Notes: a model not told the origin generated them from the sequence alone. Positions 8,277 through 17,223 are shown, counted from the stretch's first letter. The stretch: 64,000 nucleotides of DNA from DAINBT01 sp036732785 (GCA_964537505.1 CAZICK010000007.1:1-64000), one strand, 5' to 3'. Numbers and translations are program-made.

Positions 8277-9323
8277 TTACCGGTCGTAAATTCCAAATTC
8301 TTTGATCGTATCGAACATCGCGAGTACATTTTCGAGCGGTGTCTCTTCGAGAATACAATCGTGACTGGCGCCGGCAATGTAACCGCCGCCAGGCATCATA
8401 ACACTGAGTACTTCCCTGGTTTTTGTTCTGACAAATTTTTCGGTGCCTTCGATCAGAATTCTCTGGGAATCGATGGCACCATTGAAAAGTATCCTGTCGC
8501 CATATTTGGCTTTCAATTTTTTCAGATCCATACCGCGACAGCACGGCTGAATACTATGCAAGCCGTCAATGCCTGCTTTTATCATTGGGTCGATAAGCTC
8601 GGCAAAGCCGCCGCAACAATGCAGCATAACCTTGAGACCGTAAGAATGGCCCAGGTCGGCGAATCGCTGAAGATGCGGTGCGACAAAACGGTTAAACAGG
8701 TCCAGGCCGAGCATGGGGCCGGTCTGAGTGCCCAGGTCGTTACCGATAAAAAAGATGTCGATAACATCAGCGGCGGCGTCAAATATACGCTGAGAAACCT
8801 CGCAATAGAAATCGACAAGATGAGTTAATACGGCGTCAACGAGTTCGGGCTGATCGTACATTTGCAGGAACAGGCTTTCCATTCCCAACAGATCGATAAG
8901 GTCGTGCCAAAAAGGCGACCAGTCACCACCGAGAATGGCATACTGCCGCTGGTACTGCGCAGCCTCAGCGTGGATATGACTGGCGTCCCACCACTTTGGA
9001 TCGGGCCAGGGATATTCGTGCACGTCTTTGATTGAGGCGTTGGCCAAAGGATGGCTGGTGGGTTGTCCGTAGCCGATGCCGGCGTGCCCAACGCCAAACG
9101 GCGTGCAGGAGGTTGCGTCGGGAGGCAACTTGAAATCCGGGCCGTTGTACCTGGAATAGACCCGGCGAAAATCGTCTGCGAAACGAATTCGCAGACCTTT
9201 ATCGTCGAGGTTTAACCGGCGTTTTGCCTTGGCCCAGAATTCTGGCGAGGCGCCACACCATGTCGGCACACGGTCGGGTTCGAGATGCTCGAACGCAGTT
9301 AAGACTCTTTCTCTGGATGTCAT
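8277..9323 (-). CDS. URO-D family methyltransferase (corrinoid type)
   Basis: A 348-residue paralogue of the next gene, starting MTSRERVLTAFEHLEPDRVP. The motif HCCGG at about residue 240 is the expected His-x-Cys zinc site of MtaA-like enzymes, and the C-terminal half contains the family pattern ILFNGAIDSQ and GASHDCILEETP. The start is the ATG at 9323; a TTG two codons upstream is also open. It is first in a two-gene minus-strand operon and divergent from the membrane protein gene at 9573. In related bacteria such pairs are often linked to methylated-compound or sugar metabolism, but nothing here identifies the substrate. Confidence 0.85.
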   Translation of the reverse strand: MTSRERVLTAFEHLEPDRVPTWCGASPEFWAKAKRRLNLDDKGLRIRFADDFRRVYSRYNGPDFKLPPDATSCTPFGVGHAGIGYGQPTSHPLANASIKDVHEYPWPDPKWWDASHIHAEAAQYQRQYAILGGDWSPFWHDLIDLLGMESLFLQMYDQPELVDAVLTHLVDFYCEVSQRIFDAAADVIDIFFIGNDLGTQTGPMLGLDLFNRFVAPHLQRFADLGHSYGLKVMLHCCGGFAELIDPMIKAGIDGLHSIQPCCRGMDLKKLKAKYGDRILFNGAIDSQRILIEGTEKFVRTKTREVLSVMMPGGGYIAGASHDCILEETPLENVLAMFDTIKEFGIYDR

Positions 9324-9464
9324 GGACAATGGAACACCATTTTAGTTGCGAATATTGACTTTTGACGCCAACATCAATTTTAACGGTTGTCAGAATAAAT
9401 ACATAACAAAAAAAACGGAAAAACTCAATCGTTATGAGTATAAAGGATTCACGAAAAAGCAACC

Positions 9465-9494
9465 TTGCAAACTCACAAGTGATTGGTATATAAT
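9465..9494 (+). promoter_or_regulatory. Sigma-70-type promoter for the spermidine-synthase-like gene
   Basis: TTGCAA (9465-9470) and TATAAT (9489-9494) are separated by 18 bases, in the divergent intergenic region and pointing at the gene at 9573. Predicted transcription starts near 9501. Confidence 0.55.
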
Positions 9495-9572
9495 GGTCCC
9501 CGGCAGTAAAGCAGCAGTCTGCGGGCTTTCGTGTTGAAGGCCGGCGGTCGTTTTTTGGCTTTGGTAAAGGTC

Positions 9573-11600
9573 ATGATTGTGATCGAAAAACATACTGATA
9601 CACAAAAAACGGCACAATACAATTCAATGGTTATTCCATCTCTTACGGTATTTGTCACCAGTTTCTGCATAATGGCGATGGAACTCGTGGCGGGCCGGAT
9701 CGTGGCCCGTTCACTCGGTTCAAGCCTGTACACGTGGACATCCGTTATCGGTGTGGTGTTGGCTGGCATTACCATCGGCAATTACACGGGCGGCCGTATG
9801 GCAGACCGTTTCCAATCGAAAACCACTTTAGCATGTCTGTTTGCTATTTCTTCCATGATATGCGTCGCAATCATAATATGGAATAACCTGGTCGGAAGCT
9901 GGATGTGGCTGTGGAAGCTTGGCTGGTCAATACACATTTTTACCCATGTTTGCCTGGTGTTTCTGTTGCCATCGATACTACTCGGAGCTATAAGCCCCAT
10001 AGTGGCTAAAGCCGCCCTTGACAAGGGTCTGCCGAGAGGGAAAACGGTTGGTAACATTTATGCGTGGGTGGCAATCGGCAGTATTGCGGGGACGTTTTCC
10101 GCAGGATATTACCTGATCGGGATAATAGGCAGTATAGCAGTGATCTGGATCATCGCGGCAATACTTTTGCTGATGGCTATGTTTTATTGCATACGTCTTC
10201 AGGTGGTTTATGTCTGGGCGGTGGTGTTTTTGGGTATGGTGATTGTAGGGATCGGGCCGTGGGGATGGGCCGAGAAGGCCGGCGCTTATCTGGCCATTAG
10301 AAAACCAGTCTCCGAGAACACTATCTACGAAGATGAAACCGCATATTGTTATGTTGCGGTGAAGCAATTGTCTTCCAGTCCCGACCGGCGAGCTTTTATG
10401 CAGGACAAGCTCAAACACAGTGAAATACTGATGGATGACATATTGGATTTGCAGTATTTTTACAGTCATATTTTCGCGGCGATAACGGGCAAGCTCAGCG
10501 ACGATAAGGACGATTTGACGGTTTTGGTAATTGGAGGAGGCGGATATTCGTATCCGAGATATGTTAAGAAGGTTTGGCCGAACAGCCAGGTCGATGTGGC
10601 TGAGATCGATCCAGGGGTCACCGAAGCGGCTATTCGTGGTTTCGGTCTGGCCCGTGACAGCTCGATAAGAACATTCGCGATGGATGGGCGAAATTACATT
10701 AACGGTCTGCTGGAACAGGAAACTCAAGGCGGTCCGTCAATGCGTTACGATTTCATCTATGAAGACGCTATCGATAATTATTCGGTGCCCTATCACCTGA
10801 CTACCCGCGAATTCAACGATAAGATTTCACGGCTACTTACTGACGACGGCGTGTATATGCTTAATCTGATAGATATTTTCGAGAGCGGTTTGTTCCTGGG
10901 TGCGATAGTCAATACTCTGGAGAAAACTTTTCCTTATGTTTACGTTGTGGCGCGTGGCGATCTGCCTCGTGCGGCACGGAGCACCTTTGTGGTTATCGCG
11001 GCAAAGCAAAGTCTCGATATCGATGAACTCTGCATCAAATACAAGAAACGCCAAAATTTGTGGCATCTGAGTGAATCGGATATGCAACGGCTCAGGGAAA
11101 AGAACAACGGTCTGGTTTTGACGGACGACTATGCTCCTATTGAAAGCCTGGTTTGCCCGGTTGTCCAGGCAGACGCGATAAGTTTTTTGTGTGTTGAGTA
11201 CTTTGATGAGGCTAAAGAGCTCTTCCAGCAAGGCGAGTTAGACGCCTGCTTAAGAAAATACCGTGAAATTATTGACATTGCTCCGACAATGTCGGTGCAG
11301 GCGTATAATGAAATGGGAATGATTCTCTTCGAACGGCGTAAATGGATGGAAGCGGCTGAGGCATTTGAGAGTTGTCTGAAATATATTGCCCAAGAAAAGT
11401 TAATAACCAATACGGGGAATATTCATTACAATCTGGCGGAGGCCCTGAACGGCGGCGGCAATATAAAACGGGCGTATGAAGAGTTTCAAAGAGCAATCGA
11501 GGAGTATCGCAGAGAACTGCGGGAAGACGCCGCTACAAAACTGCAGGAATATCTTCAATCACTGCAGGCTAAGCAATCACAGAAAACCGATGGACCTTGA
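9573..11600 (+). CDS. Membrane-anchored spermidine-synthase-like protein with TPR tail
   Basis: A 675-residue fusion. The N-terminal 220 residues or so hold several membrane segments (for example around FVTSFCIMAMELVAGRIVA) typical of the fused MFS-type/spermidine synthase family. A Rossmann SAM-binding fold follows, with LVIGGGGYSYP at about 315 and VDVAEIDPGVTEAA at about 337, then YDFIYEDAID at about 390. The last 130 residues form TPR-like helices. The canonical aminopropyl-transfer residues cannot be confirmed by eye, so polyamine synthesis is uncertain. The start ATG at 9573 follows taaagg closely; the GTG at 9531 would add 14 residues. The gene is alone on this strand. Confidence 0.8.
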   Translation: MIVIEKHTDTQKTAQYNSMVIPSLTVFVTSFCIMAMELVAGRIVARSLGSSLYTWTSVIGVVLAGITIGNYTGGRMADRFQSKTTLACLFAISSMICVAIIIWNNLVGSWMWLWKLGWSIHIFTHVCLVFLLPSILLGAISPIVAKAALDKGLPRGKTVGNIYAWVAIGSIAGTFSAGYYLIGIIGSIAVIWIIAAILLLMAMFYCIRLQVVYVWAVVFLGMVIVGIGPWGWAEKAGAYLAIRKPVSENTIYEDETAYCYVAVKQLSSSPDRRAFMQDKLKHSEILMDDILDLQYFYSHIFAAITGKLSDDKDDLTVLVIGGGGYSYPRYVKKVWPNSQVDVAEIDPGVTEAAIRGFGLARDSSIRTFAMDGRNYINGLLEQETQGGPSMRYDFIYEDAIDNYSVPYHLTTREFNDKISRLLTDDGVYMLNLIDIFESGLFLGAIVNTLEKTFPYVYVVARGDLPRAARSTFVVIAAKQSLDIDELCIKYKKRQNLWHLSESDMQRLREKNNGLVLTDDYAPIESLVCPVVQADAISFLCVEYFDEAKELFQQGELDACLRKYREIIDIAPTMSVQAYNEMGMILFERRKWMEAAEAFESCLKYIAQEKLITNTGNIHYNLAEALNGGGNIKRAYEEFQRAIEEYRRELREDAATKLQEYLQSLQAKQSQKTDGP

Positions 11601-11638
11601 GAAAACGGTAGTTAGATACACATTCCCGCAGGTTGATA

Positions 11639-12208
11639 CTATTTGATGATAATTTGGTCGAGTGGTCGTTTTGGTACGTGATGGATACCCTGCTGGTCGC
11701 GATAGTATTCGATGCCTGTTTGCGTTGTCATATCCTCCAGGACAACGCGTTCGGCGGGCCGGCCCAGTGCGATGACCAGTAGAATCTGTAAATGGTCATC
11801 TATGTCCAGCTTTTTGCGAAGTGCATCGCGATCGATCGAGCCGATCATGCATCCGCCCAAGCCCCTCTCAGCAGCGCCGAGCAGAATGCTCTGAGCGGCA
11901 ATACCGTGATCGCAACCAAAGGTTTTGCTGATGCCGGTATCGCCCAAGATGATAATATAAGCTGAAGGCCGCTGGCCTTCGGCGGGTCCGGGCCAATCCT
12001 TCAGGTAACCGGCCCATGCGAGGTGATTGAAAATCGAGGCATTTTGGGTCGGCTCACAAGAAAGTATATATTTGAGCGGCTGCAAATTAGCCGCGGAAGG
12101 TGACATGCGGGCCAAATCGACCAGTTCCCGCAGGGCGGCCCGGTCGATAAGATAACTCTGATCAAAACGACGATAACTTCGGCTTTTCCGGACCAAATCC
12201 TTTACCAT
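11639..12208 (-). CDS. Nitroreductase family protein
   Basis: A 189-residue FMN-dependent oxidoreductase of the nitroreductase fold. The pattern SRSYRRFDQ near the start, ARMSPSAANLQPLKYIL at about 36-52, and the late GCMIGSIDRDALRKKL and ALGRPAE are typical of the family. The upstream extension to 12280 is not conserved; the ATG at 12208 has gggag 8 bases upstream. The natural substrate is not predictable. The gene converges with the gene at 9573 and is divergent from dnaA. Confidence 0.85.
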   Translation of the reverse strand: MVKDLVRKSRSYRRFDQSYLIDRAALRELVDLARMSPSAANLQPLKYILSCEPTQNASIFNHLAWAGYLKDWPGPAEGQRPSAYIIILGDTGISKTFGCDHGIAAQSILLGAAERGLGGCMIGSIDRDALRKKLDIDDHLQILLVIALGRPAERVVLEDMTTQTGIEYYRDQQGIHHVPKRPLDQIIIK

Positions 12209-12680
12209 GCTATGCTCCCGTTTACTCAAAATAAGCCATCTATGAGATTGAAGCGACAGAAACAACCAGCCAAGGTACACTGAAGGGATAATATTGTCAA
12301 CCCAAAGACGGCAATTTCGATATTGAAAATCGCATTCCGGGGCAGGTTTTGATAGAATTTTTTAGTCACTAATTTTTTTTGTTGACAATGGTTGACGGTG
12401 CAGTTAAACTCCCGCTTGCTCAATGAAATGAAGCGGCCAAGGAGTTGCTCTCGCTGGCCTGTTGAGTGAGTTTTTCGGTGGCTGTATGGGCTGCGGTTTT
12501 AATGATGCCTTTAATCCGAGCCGCGATGGCTCGTCTTTTATTTCGTACATTATTGCTCCATGGATGGGTAACGATGTTCAGGGGAACGGAATCTGTTTTG
12601 TTGCGTGTTTTCAGCTCTTTTGAGCAGGTTGAGACAGCCTACATAAGACAGAAAAAAAACACAGCGAAAGGAATGCGTGC
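12209..12680. other. Intergenic region upstream of dnaA
   Basis: This 470-base stretch lies between the divergent nitroreductase gene and dnaA. It contains one promoter candidate (12382-12410). No TTATCCACA-like DnaA boxes and no AT-rich repeat cluster were seen, so it does not look like an origin. A 76-residue open frame from 12466 that overlaps dnaA has no recognisable features and was not called. Confidence 0.5.
12382..12410 (+). promoter_or_regulatory. Sigma-70-type promoter upstream of dnaA
   Basis: TTGACA (12382-12387) and TAAACT (12405-12410) are 17 bases apart. The start of dnaA is about 270 bases downstream, so the leader would be long; a nearer promoter is possible. Confidence 0.4.
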
Positions 12681-14012
12681 GTGGCTGATGTTTTAACGAA
12701 TATCTGGGATGAGATTCTTCGCCACTTACAAAAACACAACAGCCAACTTTGGCGTAGTTGGTTTGAACAAATAGAGCCGATCAGTCTGGATAATGGTCTG
12801 CTGAGGGTTGGAGTTCCTGAACGTTCGTGGCTTCAGTTTCTCAGGCAGGAATGTAATGTTGGTTTCCGTGAGGCGGCACAGAGGGTCACGGGGCATTTGA
12901 TCGGTCTGGAATACGTTCATACCGAGCAAGATGATATGTCCGGCCAGATTGATTCGGATTTGGCCGGCGATTATAACGAAAATGTAGATTTATTTTGCCT
13001 GAATCCTGACTATACGTTTAATAATTTTGTAGTAGGGCCGTGCAATCGATTGGCGCACGCGGCATGCGTGGCGGTAAGCGAATCGCCCGGTTGTACGTAT
13101 AATCCTTTGTTTCTCCATGGTTCGGTTGGGCTGGGCAAGTCGCATTTAATGCAGTCAACCTGCCAAGTAATGCTAAAGCAGTCACCCCAGGCCCGGATTA
13201 TGTATATGACGTGCGAGACGTTTGTCAATGATTTCATTCAGGCGGTGGAAAACGGCAAGCTTTACGATTTTCGATATAAGTACCGCTATGTGGATACACT
13301 GGTAATCGACGACGTTCAGTTTCTTTCCGAACGGGAAGGTTCGCAGGAAGAATTTTTTCACACATTCAACAGTCTCTATCAGGCGCGTAAGCAAATAATT
13401 TTGTCGTCGGACTGCTGTCCGTCGGAGATACCCAAACTTGAGGATCGCCTGGTCAGTCGTTTTAATCAGGGGCTGGTTACGCGAATCGATAAGCCGGGCT
13501 ACGAGACGCGGATGGCTATTTTACACAAGAAAGCGTCTTTGCGGAGCATTGATCCACCGGAAGAGGTGATCAGCTTTATCGCCCGCAAAATTGACAGCAA
13601 TACCCGGGAGTTGGAAGGCGCCCTGACCAAGGTGCATGGCCTGGCGATGCTGGATGACGGCCAAATCACACTGGAATTGGCCCGTCAGGCGCTGGGAGAG
13701 GAGCCGACGCCGGCCCATCGGCAGATAACCATTTCGCAGATAATCGAATCGATAACCGATCATTTTGATATTCGTTTGAGCGACCTGCAGGGCAGACGTC
13801 GCAGTCGCAGCATTGCCTTTCCGCGACAGATATGCATGTATCTGGCTCGTGATCTTACCGGCCACAGTCTGGAAGAAATCGGTGGGTATTTCGGAGGTCG
13901 CGATCATACCACAGTTCTTCACGCTTATCGTAACATCGACAAGCTCTGTGATCACGACGAAAACGTTCGTCGCCTGGTTAATGGGCTGGTGACAAGCCTG
14001 ACGCAGCACTGA
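12681..14012 (+). CDS. dnaA: Chromosomal replication initiator DnaA
   Basis: A 443-residue AAA+ initiator that binds DnaA boxes and opens the replication origin. Domain I is at about 1-75, a short linker follows, and the AAA+ domain III contains Walker A (HGSVGLGKSH, about 145-155; Ser where many DnaA have Thr) and Walker B (LVIDDVQFL, about 206-214). The DNA-binding domain IV ends with the DnaA signature GRDHTTVLHA at about 405-415. The length is typical. The start is GTG at 12681 with aaagga about 8 bases upstream. No dnaN, recF or gyrB neighbour is present, so this copy is isolated from the usual cluster. Confidence 0.93.
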   Translation: MADVLTNIWDEILRHLQKHNSQLWRSWFEQIEPISLDNGLLRVGVPERSWLQFLRQECNVGFREAAQRVTGHLIGLEYVHTEQDDMSGQIDSDLAGDYNENVDLFCLNPDYTFNNFVVGPCNRLAHAACVAVSESPGCTYNPLFLHGSVGLGKSHLMQSTCQVMLKQSPQARIMYMTCETFVNDFIQAVENGKLYDFRYKYRYVDTLVIDDVQFLSEREGSQEEFFHTFNSLYQARKQIILSSDCCPSEIPKLEDRLVSRFNQGLVTRIDKPGYETRMAILHKKASLRSIDPPEEVISFIARKIDSNTRELEGALTKVHGLAMLDDGQITLELARQALGEEPTPAHRQITISQIIESITDHFDIRLSDLQGRRRSRSIAFPRQICMYLARDLTGHSLEEIGGYFGGRDHTTVLHAYRNIDKLCDHDENVRRLVNGLVTSLTQH

Positions 14013-14030
14013 GAACCCGGCAGTTTCCGT

Positions 14031-14723
14031 TTATATTTCTATATTGGTAATGTCTTGTTCCAGTTCGCTGGGACGATAGAACATTTTAGGTTGAGGTATA
14101 TCCACGCGAAAACCTAATTCACCCAATCGTCGCGCCAATCCCGGATAATACGGATCGGCCTTGAATGCCAGGATGAGATGATCGATAGCCTTTTCGTCGT
14201 TGCCTTGCGTAAAAAAGTGTTCGGCCAAGGTCATTAGAGGCTCAGCGTTGTGCGGTTCGGCTTTGGCCGCGGCGAGATAGGTAAGAATGGCGTGTTGTTC
14301 CATCTGGTCGCGGAAGAAACTTTCCGCTAAAGGTACAAACTCGCTGGCGGCATCTTTGTGTTCCAGGAATAAATTAGTTGCTTCTATAGATTTGTCAATT
14401 TGTTTGTTACGATAAAGGGCCTTGATATAGGCCATTTGTGCAACGTCCATGGCCGGGTCAAAACGTACCGCTAATTCGTACTCCCAAATGGCATTGGTCC
14501 GATCGTTCAGTGTCTCATGGCACAGCCCCAGCCAGTAGTGCGAAGCGGAGTTTTCGTAATCGGATTCAAGGCTTTCCGTAAGCACTTTTTTGGCCATATC
14601 GTATTGATTGTGTTTGATATACACCTGAGCCCGACGGTTCAATCGAACAGCATCAAAGGTGCAACCCTGACAAACGATCAAAACCAGAATCAAAATTGTT
14701 GTGTTGCGTATATAAGCTACCAT
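14031..14723 (-). CDS. TPR-repeat lipoprotein
   Basis: A 230-residue lipoprotein with an N-terminal membrane signal and lipobox IVCQGC. The mature part consists of tetratricopeptide repeats, for example at about 33-66 (AQVYIKHNQYDMAKKVL), 68-100 and 165-200 (AEHFFTQGNDEKAIDHLILA). Such proteins act as scaffolds at the cell envelope. It converges with dnaA, with 18 bases between the two stops. The partner is unknown; a role in polysaccharide secretion would be a guess based on location only. Confidence 0.8.
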   Translation of the reverse strand: MVAYIRNTTILILVLIVCQGCTFDAVRLNRRAQVYIKHNQYDMAKKVLTESLESDYENSASHYWLGLCHETLNDRTNAIWEYELAVRFDPAMDVAQMAYIKALYRNKQIDKSIEATNLFLEHKDAASEFVPLAESFFRDQMEQHAILTYLAAAKAEPHNAEPLMTLAEHFFTQGNDEKAIDHLILAFKADPYYPGLARRLGELGFRVDIPQPKMFYRPSELEQDITNIEI

Positions 14724-15149
14724 TACTATTCTCCGTAAAAGCGTATGTGAGCCGGTTTTTCATGATTCCACGCTGCCGAACGGGACACTCAGCCAAACTG
14801 ATCAGTAATTCTCCCTTTCAGCTATAAAATGCAGGTGTATCAAAGCTTTTCTCTTTTTGCAAGTAAAAACAGAGTCACTGAGCAAAAAAAATGGGCCGAC
14901 CAAAGGGGATCTGTGTGCGTCCTGGCATGAGCAGCGGATGCGTCCACCACCGTAATTGATGTTAACGGATTCAATTCATTCCCGCATTAAATCCCTCTGG
15001 ACAGGGCTGCGGGGGAATTGGCTGGAAGGCGTTCCACGTCTGATGGCGCACTGGAAGCTGGATGAGTTGAGTGGTACTAGAGTGAGTGGTAATGACGGAA
15101 CGCTTAATGGTGATCCGACGTAAAGTCGAAGATATACTTCTTTGACTGA
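14724..15149. other. Gene-free stretch with a LamG-domain relic
   Basis: This lies between the start of the TPR lipoprotein gene and the end of the flagellin gene, both on the minus strand. Apart from the + strand LamG fragment described separately (15001-15123), no gene is seen. A partial hairpin lies at 15125-15145 just after the flagellin stop, but it has no clear T-run. Confidence 0.5.
15001..15123 (+). pseudogene. LamG-like domain fragment (relic)
   Basis: Reading + strand codons from 15040 gives LMAHWKLDELSG, then GNDGTLNGDPT and a stop at 15121. This matches the conserved opening of LamG/concanavalin-like domains in planctomycete secreted proteins (pattern 'HWKLDE.SG...GNDGTLNG'). No start codon, signal peptide or remaining domain is present, so it is best read as the decayed remnant of a larger secreted protein. 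Confidence 0.55.
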
Positions 15150-16547
15150 TTACGATAACAGGTTTACAGTGCTAAGTATAGAAAGTACGTTACTTGCGAT
15201 CAGGCTCGAAGATGTTAGGGCTGTAATTCCGGCGTCCATAAGTAGTTGCAATCGTTCGTTGTTGGCGGTTTCGGCGACGTAATCAAGGTCTATTATGTTG
15301 CTTTTTGCTGTTTCCATAGCGGTTTTGGCGACGGTAAGGGAGTTTGTGGAACTCTCGATGGTGCAGGATTTGATCGCACCCCATCGTCCATGGTCCGCGG
15401 CTATCTGGGAAGAAGCTCGTTGTATGATTGCGGCGGCCGCTGAGTAGTTTTCCGACGCTATGTCGTTGTCGCCGCCGCTTTTGAGACTGCTGAGGTAGCC
15501 CAGGGAGCCGTTACCCAGATTGGTGGATCGCAGCGAGACTTGGCCGAAATTGATTCGGCTGGCAGCGGAGGTACCCAAGGCCCAGTCAGTTCCGTTACCG
15601 CGGACCGTGAAAATGGTGGTGCCGGCAGTGAAAGAGTCAGCGAGCGTAAGGGAAATAGAGGTGTTGCCACTGGTGTAGTAGGCATCGTTGCCACTTACCG
15701 ATGTGCTGGCACCATTGACGGTTGCAGTGGCATCGGCTCCATAGTCAACAGTCTGATTGCCATTACGCATGGTAAGACTACCCTGCTGAAAAGTGATTTC
15801 CACGTTGTTGCCCTCGCCGGCGTTCTCCGGTCGGAAATACACGTACGTATCGTATTCCGCCACGATGCCTGTACTGTCTGTCTCAAGGTTAACAAGAGCT
15901 GCTAATGTGGCTTTGGATTGACCTGCCTGCCAGGTAATCTGGGCTGACCCGTTTGGTCCAGTCAGCGTAAATATGACATCCGCGACGGGGTTTGCACCAC
16001 CGTAAGATATTTCGGCTTTAGTCGCCGCGACGGCCTCGACAGTATAGGTAACCGGGGTATCGCTGTGATTGGCAGATTTGACGCGGACATCAGCGAGATC
16101 GTCACTGTCCACTCCGGAAACTGTATATGCGTACGATCCGTCGAGCAGATTAGTGTTGTTAAAAGAGGTCGTGTTGACCAAGGTGTCAATGGCGTCAATG
16201 GCGGTGTCGATCTCGGCCTGGTAGGCGGCCTTATCTTCCTCAGTGGCTGCGCTGGCTGCGGCCAACTGTGCGGTCTCAATGGTGCCCATCAATGTCGATA
16301 TTTCGGTTAGAGCGGCGTCAGCAGTATCGACAATGCTGCTTATTCTCTGTGCATTGCGGAGTTGACCGTCGATCCTGGCGATTTCAGCCGAGAAATTGCT
16401 AGCGGCAATGATTCCGGAAGGATCGTCGGAAGCCCTGTTGACGCGGTAACCGGTGGTCAAACGCTCGTTTGACGTCGCCAGTTGCGTACCAAGCTCGATC
16501 AGATGACTGACAATGCTGGATGAACCTAAATTATGTATGCTAAACAT
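15150..16547 (-). CDS. Flagellin
   Basis: A 465-residue flagellin. The N-terminal D0/D1 helices (SNERLTTGYRVNRASDDPSG at about 27-46) and the C-terminal helices (about 385-465, with AKTAMETAKSNIIDLDYVAE) are conserved. The central 230 residues are a variable Thr/Ser/Gly-rich surface domain. The ATG has a strong aggaggtga plus a nearer aagga upstream. No hook, basal-body, chaperone or regulator gene lies nearby, so it is an orphan gene here. It may be the filament subunit of a flagellum encoded elsewhere or one of several variants. No sigma-28 or sigma-54 promoter was clearly seen. Confidence 0.9.
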   Translation of the reverse strand: MFSIHNLGSSSIVSHLIELGTQLATSNERLTTGYRVNRASDDPSGIIAASNFSAEIARIDGQLRNAQRISSIVDTADAALTEISTLMGTIETAQLAAASAATEEDKAAYQAEIDTAIDAIDTLVNTTSFNNTNLLDGSYAYTVSGVDSDDLADVRVKSANHSDTPVTYTVEAVAATKAEISYGGANPVADVIFTLTGPNGSAQITWQAGQSKATLAALVNLETDSTGIVAEYDTYVYFRPENAGEGNNVEITFQQGSLTMRNGNQTVDYGADATATVNGASTSVSGNDAYYTSGNTSISLTLADSFTAGTTIFTVRGNGTDWALGTSAASRINFGQVSLRSTNLGNGSLGYLSSLKSGGDNDIASENYSAAAAIIQRASSQIAADHGRWGAIKSCTIESSTNSLTVAKTAMETAKSNIIDLDYVAETANNERLQLLMDAGITALTSSSLIASNVLSILSTVNLLS

Positions 16548-16726
16548 CTCTTCCTTCTCACCTCCTGATTACCGTGGACCAGCCACAGCAGGTCTCAAGA
16601 TACCATCTCACTTGCGCCGGGCCATTTTGCGTCGAGCCGGTCGCATCACGTTAACTTGTTGTAATAACGTAAGTTAAGAACACATTCCTATTTGTTCGAG
16701 ACACCCGTTCCCTGGATCGCACAAAA

Positions 16727-16773
16727 AAGAGGCACCAACGACGTCACATTCAACGACGACGCTAGTGCCTCTT
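16727..16773 (-). terminator. Possible intrinsic terminator on the minus strand
   Basis: A perfect 9-base stem (aagaggcac at 16727-16735 and gtgcctctt at 16765-16773) encloses a long 29-base loop. Read on the minus strand, the stem is followed by a T-run. It would stop transcription that enters the flagellin promoter region from the right. The long loop weakens the call. Confidence 0.3.
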
Positions 16774-17207
16774 GAGGCGCTGTTGATGTAAGGACCCTGG
16801 TTTTGCCAACAGCCGGCAAATCGGCCACAAAAAGCCTGCCTTCACGGGAGACTCTACGCTTAATTTCTGTGTCCAAATCTAAGATAAAATACAATTGTTC
16901 CTGAAGCAAATGGTCGTGAATCGCGAGCAAGCAGAAAAAGCCATATTAAAGAATAACTATTCTGATTTTGCGGATTATCTGGTTTGGATCGCGGGCAATA
17001 GTTGCGTTATCTCCGTTGCCATCGCGCAATTATTGCGTCTGATTTTTGGCGTTTTCTGCGTGGAAAGCTGGGTAATTGTCCTTGGCTATTATTTTTAGGC
17101 GGCAACAAAGGACAAGCTGATATTCCCATAACTTCTTTATTTGGAACCGTTTACGTATGATTTGGTTGTCTGTTGTCCCGTTTGTTCGGGCTGTGTTTAA
17201 GGGGGAA

Positions 17208-17223
17208 TTGGCACAGTTTTTGC
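17208..17223 (+). promoter_or_regulatory. Sigma-54 (RpoN) promoter for the exopolysaccharide run
   Basis: TTGGCAC, five bases, then TTGC gives the -24 GG (17210-17211) and -12 GC (17222-17223) at the exact sigma-54 spacing. Transcription would begin near 17235, about 300 bases before the first gene. Sigma-54 control of exopolysaccharide operons is known in other bacteria. No enhancer-binding activator gene is in the window. Confidence 0.65.

Noticed and set aside
7725..8828. + strand open frames over the two URO-D genes
   Set aside because: They are shadows in other frames of the clearly homologous minus-strand genes.
12209..12680. Replication origin upstream of dnaA
   Set aside because: No DnaA-box-like 9-mers, AT-rich 13-mers or ori-associated genes were seen.
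12466..12696. 76-residue open frame just before dnaA
   Set aside because: It overlaps the dnaA start, has no recognisable family pattern and no good ribosome binding site.
16895..17098. 67-residue open frame in the flagellin/exopolysaccharide intergenic region
   Set aside because: It contains a hydrophobic stretch but no start-site support; composition is like non-coding DNA.
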